Assembly (NCBI GenBank): GCA_963813355.1
Contig: CAWEYS010000017.1
Coordinates: forward strand, 62,001 to 126,000
Direction of reading: 5' to 3'
Source of the DNA: DATAGF01 sp963813355
GTDB taxonomy: Bacteria; Actinomycetota; Thermoleophilia; Miltoncostaeales; Miltoncostaeaceae
Length of the DNA stretch: 64,000 nucleotides
Shown: one piece after another, positions 18,561-27,701 of the stretch
Layout: each line of letters opens with the position of its first letter
Position numbering within the stretch: the first letter of the stretch is position 1
Program-made: the position numbers and the translations under genes
The notes under the pieces: model-generated
Database searches by the model: none
Seen by the model: the letters and a program-made list of their open reading frames with translations, nothing else
Told to the model about the DNA's origin: nothing

Positions 18561-18749
18561 ATGTCAACCGGCGCTCAATACGTCGTCGCGGCCTACGCGG
18601 TCGTGCTGTTCGCCCTCCTGGTGTACGTGCTCGTCCTCGGGTTGAGGACGGCCCGCATCGCGCGCGAGGCCGAGCTCCTGGCGCGCCTCGTGGAGCCCGA
18701 GGGAGCCGAGACGAGGCCGGAGCCCGCGCTGGAGCCGGAGCGGGCGTGA
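18561..18749 (+). CDS. ccmD: CcmD-like small membrane protein
   Basis: A 62-residue protein with one N-terminal membrane helix (YVVAAYAVVLFALLVYVLVLG) and a cytoplasmic acidic tail, ending in GTGA overlap with hemA. The short length, single helix and linkage to hemA and ccmE match CcmD, which helps release holo-CcmE from the CcmABC haem exporter. Such small proteins are recognised mainly by context; ccmA, ccmB, ccmC and ccmF are not in this window. Confidence 0.65.
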   Translation: MSTGAQYVVAAYAVVLFALLVYVLVLGLRTARIAREAELLARLVEPEGAETRPEPALEPERA

Positions 18750-19969
18750 CTCTCCTCGCGCTCGGGCTCTCCCACGCGACCTCGCCGGTCGAGCAGAGGG
18801 AGAAGGCCGCGCTGTCGGCCGCCGGGGCGCGAGCGCTCCTGCGCGACCTGACGGCGGACGAGGCGGTGGCCGAGGCCGTCGCCCTGTCCACCTGCAACCG
18901 CACCGAGGTGTACGTCCTCTCGCCCGACCCCGCCCGCGCCGAGGAGGCCGTGGCCGGCGCGCTCGTCGCGCACACCGCGATCGCGCCCGGCGAGCTGGCC
19001 CGCGCCCGGTACCTGCTGCGCGACGAGCGCGCCGCGGCGCACCTGTTCCGCGTGGCGACGAGCCTCGACTCCATGGTCGTGGGGGAGAGCGAGATCCAGG
19101 GCCAGGTGCGCTCCGCCTGGGCGGTCGCCGCCCAGGAGGGGGCATCCGGCCCGATCCTCGACCGGCTCTTCCGCCAGGCCCTCGAGGTGGGAAAGCGGGT
19201 GCGCTCGGCGACGGCCATCGGTGCGGGGGCGGCGTCGGTGTCCGCGGTGGCGGTCGACCTCGCGGCGGAGGTGTTCGGGGACCTCCCCGAGAGGCGCGTG
19301 CTCGTCGTCGGGGCCGGGGGGGTCGCCGAGGCCACGGCGCGCGCTCTCGTGCACCACGGCGTCCGCACCGTGACGGTGGCGAACCGCACCGCGGACCGCG
19401 CGCGCGAGCTGGCCGAGCGCGTCGGGGGCCGCGGCGTCGGGTTCGAGCGGCTCGCCGGGGAGCTCGCGGGCGCGGACATCGTCATCTCGTCGACCGACGC
19501 GCCCACCGTGATCCTGCGCCCCGCTCAGATCGCCTCCGCGATGGCCGACCGCGCCGACCGCCCGATGCTCATCGTCGACATCTCGGTGCCCCGCGACGTC
19601 CACGCGGCGGCCGCCGGCGTCGCCGGCGTCGCGCTGTTCGACATCGACGACCTCGCGCGCGTCGCCGAGGCGAACCTGAACGGGCGGCGCGTGGAGGCGG
19701 AGCGGGGCGAGGGCTACGTGCGCGACGCGGCCCGGGCCTTCGCCGCCTGGCGGCGCGGCCGTCGGGCGGAGCCCGCCATCACCGCCCTGCGGGCGCGGGC
19801 CGAGGAGATCCGCAGATCGGAGCTCGACCGGGTCGCGGATCGCTGGGAGGGCCTCTCGGAGGCGGACCGGCTGCGGCTCGACGCGCTCACGGCCCGCATC
19901 GTCAACAAGCTCCTGCACGAGCCGACGGTGGCCCTGCGGGCGGCCGCCCAGGCCGGCGAGGGCCCGTGA
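18746..19969 (+). CDS. hemA: Glutamyl-tRNA reductase
   Basis: A 407-residue HemA, the first committed enzyme of C5 haem synthesis, reducing glutamyl-tRNA to glutamate-1-semialdehyde with NADPH. The active-site Cys is in LSTCNRTEVY, followed by the signature VGESEIQGQVRSAW, an NADPH-binding motif (VLVVGAGGVAEATARAL) and a C-terminal dimerisation helix (DALTARIVNKLLHEPTVALR). GTG start overlaps the ccmD stop and its stop overlaps the ccmE start. Placing haem synthesis between two haem-delivery genes ties haem supply to cytochrome c maturation. Confidence 0.95.
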   Translation: MTLLALGLSHATSPVEQREKAALSAAGARALLRDLTADEAVAEAVALSTCNRTEVYVLSPDPARAEEAVAGALVAHTAIAPGELARARYLLRDERAAAHLFRVATSLDSMVVGESEIQGQVRSAWAVAAQEGASGPILDRLFRQALEVGKRVRSATAIGAGAASVSAVAVDLAAEVFGDLPERRVLVVGAGGVAEATARALVHHGVRTVTVANRTADRARELAERVGGRGVGFERLAGELAGADIVISSTDAPTVILRPAQIASAMADRADRPMLIVDISVPRDVHAAAAGVAGVALFDIDDLARVAEANLNGRRVEAERGEGYVRDAARAFAAWRRGRRAEPAITALRARAEEIRRSELDRVADRWEGLSEADRLRLDALTARIVNKLLHEPTVALRAAAQAGEGP

Positions 19970-20385
19970 TGCGCTCCCGCCTGCGCTTCATCATCGCGAT
20001 CAGCCTCGCCGTGGTGCTCGGGGCGTGGCTGGCCTGGACGAGCCTGGGCGGCTCGCTGGAGACCTATGCCGGCCCGGGCGAGCTTGCGGCCAGCACCGAC
20101 AGCACCTACCGCCTCAACGGCCGGGTGGCAGAGGGCGCCCCCACCGACGCGGCCGCCCGCGCCCAGAGCGCGGAGGGCCTGCGCTTCACGGTGGTCGACA
20201 AGGAGGATCCCACCCAGAGAGTGGCGGTGCTCTACCGCGGCACCGTGCCCGACCAGTTCAAGGCCGGCCGCGAGGTGGTGGTCACCGGCAGCGTCCAGAG
20301 CGGCACCTTCGTGGCCCGCAACGACTCGCTGATCACCCTCTGCCCGTCCAAGTTCTCCGACCGGCCCGACGACACGGAGGCCTGA
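19969..20385 (+). CDS. ccmE: Cytochrome c maturation haem chaperone CcmE, C-type variant
   Basis: A 138-residue CcmE with an N-terminal membrane anchor (residues 7-25) and an OB-fold domain (AVLYRGTVPDQFKAGREVVV). The haem-binding His of the classical form is missing: the aligned segment reads VARNDSLITLCPSKF, with Cys125 and Phe129. Archaeal and some bacterial CcmE proteins use a CxxxY motif instead of His; this one has CxxxF, a further variant. GTG 19966 is an alternative start, overlapping hemA. The protein would carry haem from CcmC to the lyase CcmF outside the membrane. Confidence 0.88.
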   Translation: MRSRLRFIIAISLAVVLGAWLAWTSLGGSLETYAGPGELAASTDSTYRLNGRVAEGAPTDAAARAQSAEGLRFTVVDKEDPTQRVAVLYRGTVPDQFKAGREVVVTGSVQSGTFVARNDSLITLCPSKFSDRPDDTEA

Positions 20386-20574
20386 GCCGCCGCCCCCGCG
20401 TCGTCGCGCTCTGCGGCGACCCCCGTGAGCCGCCGGTGAGCCGCCGGTGACGCGGGCCGAATAGAAGGTCGACGACCCGACGAGATCGCCCGCGGACGGA
20501 ATAGGGCTCGCTCGGCGGCGTCATTCCTGAGTGAACGGCGCTCGACGCCGGACCGGGACGGACCCGGAGGAGAC

Positions 20575-21051
20575 ATGGACATCGCCAGGCCCACACGCAG
20601 CTCCACCATCGAGCCGATCGGTCCCGGCCGTGCCGACAGGAGCGCGCGCCTGCGCCTTCCGGCCGACGTCAGGTCGCTCGCCCCCGGGCGCGACGCCGTG
20701 CGCCGCGCGCTCCGGCGCGAGGGGTGGGAGGAGGAGCCCGCGGAACTCGTCGTGCTCGCGGTCTGCGAGGCCCTGACCAACGCGATCGAGCACGGCTCGG
20801 TCCCCGGCGAGCGCGTCGAGATCGAGATCGCTGCCGCCGCCGATCACGCTGAGATCCGAGTGACCGACCGCGGGCGCCCGGGCGCCGCGTGCCCCCTCGG
20901 GGTTCCCGCGCCGCCGCCGCCCGCCGCCGAGCGCGGGCGCGGGCTCATCATCATGGGCGCGCTGGCCGACGCCCTCGAGATCGGCCGGGTGGGGCGCGGC
21001 ACCGAGGTGCGCCTCCGGTTCGCCGCCCAGCGCGCGCTCGTGGCCGCATGA
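20575..21051 (+). CDS. RsbW/SpoIIAB-type ATP-binding anti-sigma kinase-like protein
   Basis: A 158-residue GHKL-fold protein of the RsbW group. The N box (EALTNAIEHGS), G1 box (VTDRGRPG) and a short G2 region (ERGRGLIIMGALAD) are present. ATG 20575 has GGAGGAGA just upstream. Proteins of this group phosphorylate anti-sigma-factor antagonists or bind sigma factors; no STAS-domain partner or sigma-B-type gene is adjacent. Its stop overlaps the start of the next gene (ATGA), linking it to an exported repeat protein. Confidence 0.82.
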   Translation: MDIARPTRSSTIEPIGPGRADRSARLRLPADVRSLAPGRDAVRRALRREGWEEEPAELVVLAVCEALTNAIEHGSVPGERVEIEIAAAADHAEIRVTDRGRPGAACPLGVPAPPPPAAERGRGLIIMGALADALEIGRVGRGTEVRLRFAAQRALVAA

Positions 21052-23268
21052 GCGACCGGGCGCCGAGCGCCGGACCCACGTCCGCCGCGTCACGCAGGCG
21101 ACGCGCGACGGGTCTGGCCGCGATCCTCGGGGTGGGCGTCATCGCCCTGGGCGGCTGTCGCGCCGGCGTCGGCCACGACGCCGCTCGGGGTCCAGACGCG
21201 CATCTCGGTCACGGGGACGGACGGCGACCCCAACTTCGACGCGAGGGACGCGAGGGTCGCCTACAACCCGAGTCGCCGACCAGCACCTGGTGGTCTGGTC
21301 GGGCAGCGACACCAGCGAGAGCGAGATCTTCGCCCGCCTGCTCGACGGCGCCGGCACGCCCCTGGGTACGCAGTTCCGCATCTCTGACATGGGCCCGCCG
21401 GCGACGGCCGGGTTCGAGGCCGTGGAGCCGGCCGTCGCCTACAACGCGCGCAGGAACGAGTACCTGGTGGTCTGGCGCGGAGACGACAGCGCCGGGCCAC
21501 TCGTCCACGGCGAGTTCGAGATCTTCGCCCAGCGCCTCACCGCCACCGGCGACGAGGTGGGCGCCAACGACCGCCGGATCTCGGACATGGGGCCGAACGG
21601 CGACACCGCCTTCTCGGCCCAAGACCCCGCCGTCGCGTACAACCCGATCAGCGATCAGTACCTGGTCGCCTGGGAGGGGGACGACGACGCCGGCCCGCTC
21701 GTCGAGGGCGAGGACGAGATCTTCGTCCAGCGCCTGAGCGCGACGGGCGCCCCCGTGGGGGCGAACGACCGGCGCGTCTCGGACATGGGGCCGGACGGCG
21801 ACCCCGCCTCTCGGCCGACAACCCGGTCGTGGCGCACAACTCGAGGACCAACCAGTACCTGGTGGCCTGGGAGGGCGACGACGACACCGGGCCGCTGGTG
21901 GAGGGCGAGGACGAGATCTACGTCCAGCGCCTCGCCGCCAGCGGCGCCCAGGTCGGCACCAACGACCGGCGGGTCTCGGACGCGGGGCCCGACGGCGACC
22001 GGGACTTCGAGGCCAACGTCCCGAGCCTCGCCTACAACCCCGCGACCGACGAGTACCTCGCCGCCTGGGAGGCGGACGACGACACCGGCGCGCTGGTCGA
22101 GGAGGAGTTCGAGATCTACGTCCAGCGCCTCGCCGCCAGCGGCGCGCAGGTCGGCCCGAACGAGCGGCGGATCTCCCGGATGGGCCCCGATGGCGACGGT
22201 GCCTTCGACGGCGGCAGCCCCCGCGTGGTGGCCAACACCCGGGCGAACGAGTACCTGGTGGCCTGGGACGGCGAGGACGACGCGGGCGCGCTCGTCAACG
22301 AGGAGGACGAGGTCTACGCCCAGCGGCTCGGTCCGGACGGGGCGGAGATCGGGGGCGACGACGTCCGCGTCTCGACGATGGGCGCCGACGGGAACGATCG
22401 CAGCGACGGCTTCGCCGACGCGGTCACCTACGGCTCGCAGGCCAACGAGTACCTGATCGCCTGGCACGGGGACCCCGACCCGCCGCAGGCGAACGACGAG
22501 TTCGAGGTCTTCGCGCGCCGCTTCGGCGCCGGTGCGCCGCCGGCGGGCGCGGGCGCGGTCTGCAAGGCCCTGCCGCCGCCGCCCCCGCCCAGCCCGGGCG
22601 ACCCCGACGACATCACGCTCAGCACCGGCCAGCTCCTGATCAACCAGCGCATCGACCAGGCGGCGATCCGGCGCGCCAACGGCGTCGAGGCCTGGCTCGG
22701 CGACGGCATCGAGGGCCGCGACCTCTGCCAGGGGGCGCTGGGCGCGACCGAGCTCGGCGCCGGGATCGTGACCGATCTCGCCGGGCCCCCGGTCGCCTTC
22801 GTGGCCCCCGACCCGCGCCCGATCGTCGTCGCCGCCGCCAAGCCGGCCGACCCCAGCCAGATCAGGCTCAGCACGGGTCAGCTGCTGATCAACCAGCGCA
22901 TCTCGCAGGCGGCGATCCGGCGTCTGAACGCCCTCAAGGCGCGGATGGACGGCGGGCTCACCGGCGGCGACGTGGACGACGCCACCCTGACCCAGCCGGT
23001 CTTCGTCGCCGGCCTGCGGGTGCTGGCCGCGCCGCCGCCGGCGAGCCCGCCCGCCGCCTCGACCACCGAGATCGCCCCGGCGACCCCCGGGGACCCGTCT
23101 CAGATCACGCTCACGACGACCCAGATCCTGATCAACCAGCGCATCTCCCAGGCCGCCGTGCGCCGCGCCAACGAGCTGATCGCGCGGATCGAGGACGGGC
23201 TGCTGGCGGGCGACGTGCGCGACGGCGGCCTGACCGCGCTCGACCTGGCGCCGGGGGTCGCGCCCTAG
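21048..23268 (+). CDS. Exported repeat protein with two repeat types, about three frameshifts
   Basis: Roughly 740 codons. An N-terminal hydrophobic segment (LAAILGVGVIALGGCRAG) looks like a signal or lipoprotein leader with Cys at the cleavage point. Then come about six repeats of ~60 residues of the form NEYLVAWxGDDDxGPLVxGEDEIxVQRL followed by NDRRVSDMGPDGD. The C-terminal third has three copies of a different unit carrying STGQLLINQRISQAAIRR (starting near 22610, 22855 and 23100), separated by Pro-rich linkers. Frames change near 21175, 21275 and 21806; VQTRISVTGTDGDPNFD is readable between the first two. Coupled to the RsbW-like gene. Function unknown, probably surface-exposed. Confidence 0.65.
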
Positions 23269-23287
23269 GCAACGCCGGGCGGGTGGC

Positions 23288-23313
23288 CCCAGGTGCCGAC
23301 GCGGCCACCTGGG
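23288..23313. terminator. Bidirectional terminator hairpin
   Basis: CCCAGGTG (23288-23295) and CACCTGGG (23306-23313), extended by further GC pairs, sit between two convergent genes, 19 bases after the repeat-protein stop and 13 bases before the end of the DUF2182 gene. No T run. Confidence 0.55.
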
Positions 23314-23326
23314 CCGCGCGGCGCGT

Positions 23327-24121
23327 TCAGAGGGCGATGGCGAGGACCGCCCAGGACGCGCCGACGACGATCAGCACGCCGCCGACGGCGCGCGCGAAGG
23401 CGGCACCCCACGGGGTGAGCCGCTCGATGACCATGACGGCGGCCACCGGCATCATCACGAACACGCCCACCGCGCCGGCGGCCAGCATCATCGCCATGAG
23501 CCCCCAGCAGCAGGCGACGCACGACATCCCGTAGGCCCCGCCGATCCTCATCACGTCGAGCGCCGGCGACGGGCCTCCCCGCCACCGGCGCGCGGCGAAG
23601 CTCACGGGCGACCGGCAGGCGGCGAGCGATCGGCTCTTGAGCGGCGAGAGCTGGAACGCGCCGATCGCGGCGACCGCGGCCCCGGCGAGCGCCGCCGAGG
23701 GGAAACCCGCCTCCGCGATGCGCGACCCGAGGCCGTCGAGCGCCACGGTCGCGGCCTGCGCGATCTGGCCGCTGAGGACCCACGGGGCGAGGAAGGCGGC
23801 GCCGGCGAGGGCGACCAGCAGGCCCGGGCGCGTCCGGCGGCTCACCAGCCGGCGCACCGACCCCAGCAGGCCCAGCGCGAGGGGGAGCATCATCGCGACC
23901 ACCATCACGAGCCAGGCGAGGCCGACGGCGGCGGGCCGCGGGACCCCCAGGAGATCCGCCGACCCCCCGTGGTGACCGTGGCCCCCGAGGGTCCAGGCCC
24001 ACAGGAGCAGCCACGCGCCTCCGGCGAGCAGCAGGACGACCAGCGTCGCGCGATCGCGGTCGCGGGGCTCAGCCCGTCGAGCCGGCGGCGGGAGGGCCGC
24101 CGCCTGTGCGCGGGCGGTCAT
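23327..24121 (-). CDS. DUF2182 multi-pass membrane protein
   Basis: A 264-residue membrane protein with about six hydrophobic segments. Family signatures are visible: VVAMMLPLALGLL, FQLSPLKSRSLAACRSP, and YGMSCVACCWGLMAMML, with clustered Cys, Met and His typical of predicted metal-binding DUF2182 proteins. The start at 24121 (MTARAQAAAL) gives the normal length. Usually such genes pair with DUF1326; no such partner is adjacent here. Substrate unknown. Confidence 0.8.
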   Translation of the reverse strand: MTARAQAAALPPPARRAEPRDRDRATLVVLLLAGGAWLLLWAWTLGGHGHHGGSADLLGVPRPAAVGLAWLVMVVAMMLPLALGLLGSVRRLVSRRTRPGLLVALAGAAFLAPWVLSGQIAQAATVALDGLGSRIAEAGFPSAALAGAAVAAIGAFQLSPLKSRSLAACRSPVSFAARRWRGGPSPALDVMRIGGAYGMSCVACCWGLMAMMLAAGAVGVFVMMPVAAVMVIERLTPWGAAFARAVGGVLIVVGASWAVLAIAL

Positions 24122-24217
24122 CACGCCTGGTAGGAGAAGAGGCCCGACATCGCGTCGAGCTTGCAACGGAGTGCGCGCCGCGTCAACGCCTCGTCTCATC
24201 GGCACACTGACCACGCC

Positions 24218-24664
24218 ATGACGTCCTGGAGCGGACTGGCCGCAGACGACCCGGCGCTCGCCGCCTACGCGGCGGAGCGCCTGACCGGCGCCGTCGCCTA
24301 CCTGGCCACGATCCGCTCCGACGGCGGGCCTCGCCTCCATCCGGTCAGCCCCATCCTCCGCCCGAGCGGCTTGTTCGTGTTCATGGAGCCGTCGTCACCC
24401 AAGCGCCGCGACCTGCTCCGGGACCCGCGCTACGCCCTCCACTCCGGGGTCGAGGACGACGAGGGCGGCGGAGGCGAGGTCACCGTGTGGGGGCGCGCCC
24501 GGGCGATCGACGATCCCGCCGGGCGCGCCGCCGTGGCGAGCGCCGACACGCCCGAGCGCCGGGTGCTCTTCGAGCTCACGCTCGAGCGGGTCGTCGCGAG
24601 CACCTACGGGTCGGCCGGACCGGTGCGGCGACGATGGGTTGCGGAACCTCACGGCGGCGGGTAG
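24218..24664 (+). CDS. Pyridoxamine-5-phosphate-oxidase-like flavin protein
   Basis: A 148-residue split-beta-barrel protein. AYLATIRSDGGPRLHPVSPIL followed by LFVFMEPSSPKRRDLLRDPRYALHS is the common pattern of the PNPOx-like family that binds FMN, F420 or haem. The ATG at 24218 is chosen over an earlier in-frame start because family members begin just before this point. Its neighbours do not suggest a substrate. Confidence 0.75.
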   Translation: MTSWSGLAADDPALAAYAAERLTGAVAYLATIRSDGGPRLHPVSPILRPSGLFVFMEPSSPKRRDLLRDPRYALHSGVEDDEGGGGEVTVWGRARAIDDPAGRAAVASADTPERRVLFELTLERVVASTYGSAGPVRRRWVAEPHGGG

Positions 24665-24754
24665 GGCGCCCGCTCCGCGCGCTGCGGTGGGGACAGTCGG
24701 CGTGGTCGCCTCCGGGATAGGCTCAGCCGGTGGGATCACCGGCCCCGAGGTGAC

Positions 24755-27601
24755 GTGCCCGCCGAGTCCGCGGAGAGGCTTCTCGAGCGCGAGCGCGAGC
24801 TCACGGCGATCGGCGATGCGCTGGACGAGGCGCGCGGCGGGCGTGGTCGGGTCGTCCTCGTCGAGGCGCCGGCCGGCCTGGGCAAGACGAGCCTGCTCGA
24901 CGCGGCGGCGGCGGTCGCGGCGGGCGCCGGCTTCAGGGTCCTCCGCGCCCGCGCCAGCGAGCTGGAGCGCGACTTCGCCTACGGCGCGGTGCGGCAGCTG
25001 CTCGAGCCGGTGGTCGCGCGCGCGTCCGAGGACGAGCGCGCGCGCCTCTTCGGCGCCGCCGCGTCGCTCTCGGAGCCGCTCTTCGCGCCGCCGGGCGAGC
25101 CGCTGCCGTTGGCCTCGGTGTCGGCCGACACCTCGTTCCCGATGCTGCACGGTCTCTACTGGCTGCTCAACAACCTCGCCGACGAGGGCCCCGTCGCCCT
25201 GACGGTCGACGACCTGCACTGGTCGGATCCCGAGTCGCTGCGATTCCTCAACCACCTGGCGCCACGCCTCGACGGGCTCCCGCTCGCGGTCCTCGCCTCG
25301 ATGCGCAGCGGGGAGGACGTCACGGCGGACCTCGCCCGGCTGGCGGCCGCCCCCGAGGCGACGCTGCTGCGGCCGGGGACGCTGAGCGTCGAGGCCACGG
25401 CGACGCTCTGCGAGCGCCGGCTCGGCCCCGCCGTGGCGCCCGAGTTCGCGGCGGCCTGTCGCACCGCCACGAGCGGCAACCCCTACTTCCTCGAGGCGCT
25501 CCTGCGCGAGGCGCACCAGCAGCGGCTCGCGACGGACGCCCCCGCGGCGGCCCGCGTGCGCGACATCGCCCCCACCGCGGTCGCCCGTGCCGTGCTCGTG
25601 CGCCTCTCCAGCAGGCCCGCGGCGGCCACCGCCCTCGTCCGCGCCGTCGCGGTGCTCGGCGACGGCGCGAGCCTCGGCGTCGCGGCCCGCCTGGCCGGGC
25701 TCGCCGAGGACGAGGCGGCGGACGCCGCCGACCTGTTGATCGCGCTGGCGCTCCTCGCGCCCGCGCCGGCGCTCGAGTTCGCCCACCCGATCGTGCGCGA
25801 GGCCGTCTACTCGGACATCAGCGCTCACGAGCGCGCGGCCGCGCACGCCCGCGCGGCCGCGATCCTGGCGGCCGCCGGCGCGCCGGAGGAGCGGATCGCG
25901 GCGCAGGTCGTCCACGCGCCCCCCGCCGGCGACGGCGAGCGGGTCGAGCTCCTGCGCAGGGTGGCCGCCGACGCGCGCAGGCGCGGAGCGCCGGCCGCGG
26001 CCGCCGCCTGGCTCTCGCGCGCGCTGACCGAGCCACCCCCGCCCGCGGCACGGGCGGAGGTGCTCCTGGAGCTCGGCCTGGTGGAGTACCGCCTCGGGGC
26101 GCCGCAGACGGTCGACCACCTCGCCGAGGCGGTCGCGCTGAGTCGGGAGCCGGTGCCGCGCGCCACCGCGGTTCGCTGGCTCGCCCTCGCGCTCACCATG
26201 TCGGGCGACTCGGACCGGGCGGTCGACGAGATCGCGTCCGCGGTCGAGGTCGTCGAGCCCCACGACGGGGAGCTCGCGCTGCTGCTCGAGGGGGACCTCG
26301 CGGCCCACGCCCAGGAGGCCGGCGTCGAGCGGCGCGCCCCGGCGGCGCGGCGGCTGGAGCGGTTCGCCGGCCTCGAGGGCGCCACGCCCGGCGAGCGCCT
26401 GGTGCTGGCGAGCCTGGCGTTCGAGCGCGCGAGGGCGAGCGACTCCGAGCGTGAGGCGGCCGCGCACCTCGAGGGCGCGCTCGCCGGGGGATGGCTGCCG
26501 GGCGAGCAGGACGTGGACGTCGCGGGCCCCTTCTACCTGCTCCTGGTCGGGCTCCTGGCCACCGACGCCCTCGATCTCGCCGAGAAGTGCGTGGAGCGGG
26601 CGCTCGCCGACCCGCGCGTCCGGTCCTCGGCCCCGGCGCTGGCCTACCTGCTCGAGTTCCGCGGCTGGGTCTCCCTGCGACAGGGCGCCGTGGCGCACGC
26701 GGCGGCCGACGCGCGGACCGCCCTGGAGCTGCTGACGGCTCGCGGCATCACCTTCGGCCTCGCCTTCGCGCTCGGGCTGCTGGTCGAGGCGCTGGTCGAG
26801 GAGGACGAGGTCGAGGCCGCCGAGAGCGCGCTGCTGGGCAGCGGCCTCGGCGACGACATCCCGCCCGGAATGGCCATCAACGACCTGCTGGAGGCGCGCG
26901 GCCTGCTGAGATTGGCCCAGGGCAGGGCGCGCGAGGCGCTCGACGACCTGCTCGAGTTCGGTCGCCGCGACGAGCTCTGGGGAGGCGCGAGCCCGCTCGC
27001 CTCGCGCTGGCGCTCGCGCGCGGCGCTCGCCTGCGCGGCCGCCGGGGACGGCGACGGGGCCCGCCGGATGGCCGCCGACGACCTCGAGCGGGCGAGGCGC
27101 TGGGGGGCGGCGAGCGGGATCGGCGTCGCGCTGCGCGCCGGCGCGCTGGTCGGCGACGGCCAGTCCTCGGTCGGCCTCCTGCGCGAGGCCGTCGGCGTCC
27201 TCGAGGGCTCGCCGGCGCGGCTCGAGCACGCCCGCGCGCTCGTCGATCTCGGCGCGGCGCTGCGCCGCGCCAACCGCCGCGCCGACGCGCGCCGCGAGCT
27301 CCGGGCCGGGCTCGACCTCGCCTCGCGCTGCGGCGCCCGGGCCCTCGCCGAGCGCGCCCGGACGGAGCTGCGCGCCGCCGGGGGCCGCTCGAGCGACCCG
27401 GGGGGCGAGGGCGCGGCGCGGTTGACCGCCTCGGAGCGCCGCGTGGCCGAGCTGGCCGCGGGCGGCCAGAGCAACCCCGAGATCGCCCAGGCGCTGTTCG
27501 TCACCCGCAAGACCGTCGAGACCCACCTCGGCCGCGTCTACCGCAAGCTCGGCGTGGGAGGCCGCGGGGACCTGGCCCGGGCGCTCGCGGAGGCGCCATG
27601 A
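24755..27601 (+). CDS. LuxR/LAL-type ATPase transcription regulator
   Basis: A 948-residue regulator starting at GTG. Walker A (VLVEAPAGLGKTSLLDAA, about 36-53) and Walker B (ALTVDDLHWSDPESLRFLN) mark the ATPase; a long Ala-rich TPR-like region follows; the C-terminal LuxR domain reads LTASERRVAELAAGGQSNPEI and TRKTVETHLGRVYRKLGVG. The protein is unbroken and complete, unlike the similar gene at 1628. A TAGGCT sequence (24718-24723) 31 bases upstream could be a -10 element. LAL regulators usually control a neighbouring operon, but the next genes (sigma factor and reductase) are only candidates. Confidence 0.9.
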   Translation: MPAESAERLLERERELTAIGDALDEARGGRGRVVLVEAPAGLGKTSLLDAAAAVAAGAGFRVLRARASELERDFAYGAVRQLLEPVVARASEDERARLFGAAASLSEPLFAPPGEPLPLASVSADTSFPMLHGLYWLLNNLADEGPVALTVDDLHWSDPESLRFLNHLAPRLDGLPLAVLASMRSGEDVTADLARLAAAPEATLLRPGTLSVEATATLCERRLGPAVAPEFAAACRTATSGNPYFLEALLREAHQQRLATDAPAAARVRDIAPTAVARAVLVRLSSRPAAATALVRAVAVLGDGASLGVAARLAGLAEDEAADAADLLIALALLAPAPALEFAHPIVREAVYSDISAHERAAAHARAAAILAAAGAPEERIAAQVVHAPPAGDGERVELLRRVAADARRRGAPAAAAAWLSRALTEPPPPAARAEVLLELGLVEYRLGAPQTVDHLAEAVALSREPVPRATAVRWLALALTMSGDSDRAVDEIASAVEVVEPHDGELALLLEGDLAAHAQEAGVERRAPAARRLERFAGLEGATPGERLVLASLAFERARASDSEREAAAHLEGALAGGWLPGEQDVDVAGPFYLLLVGLLATDALDLAEKCVERALADPRVRSSAPALAYLLEFRGWVSLRQGAVAHAAADARTALELLTARGITFGLAFALGLLVEALVEEDEVEAAESALLGSGLGDDIPPGMAINDLLEARGLLRLAQGRAREALDDLLEFGRRDELWGGASPLASRWRSRAALACAAAGDGDGARRMAADDLERARRWGAASGIGVALRAGALVGDGQSSVGLLREAVGVLEGSPARLEHARALVDLGAALRRANRRADARRELRAGLDLASRCGARALAERARTELRAAGGRSSDPGGEGAARLTASERRVAELAAGGQSNPEIAQALFVTRKTVETHLGRVYRKLGVGGRGDLARALAEAP

Positions 27602-27637
27602 CCCCGGAGCCTCCCGCACCGGCTCCCTGACGAACAT

Positions 27638-27664
27638 CGGGGACCCCGGTCGGTGAGGTCCCCG
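27638..27664 (+). terminator. Hairpin after the LAL regulator
   Basis: CGGGGACC (27638-27645) and GGTCCCCG (27657-27664) form a perfect 8-base stem with an 11-base loop, 37 bases past the regulator stop and just before the sigma-factor gene. It could end transcription or act as an operator. Confidence 0.5.
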
Positions 27665-27701
27665 ACGCGCCGGCGGGGACGCGCGCCTACCGTCGAGCCC
27701 G

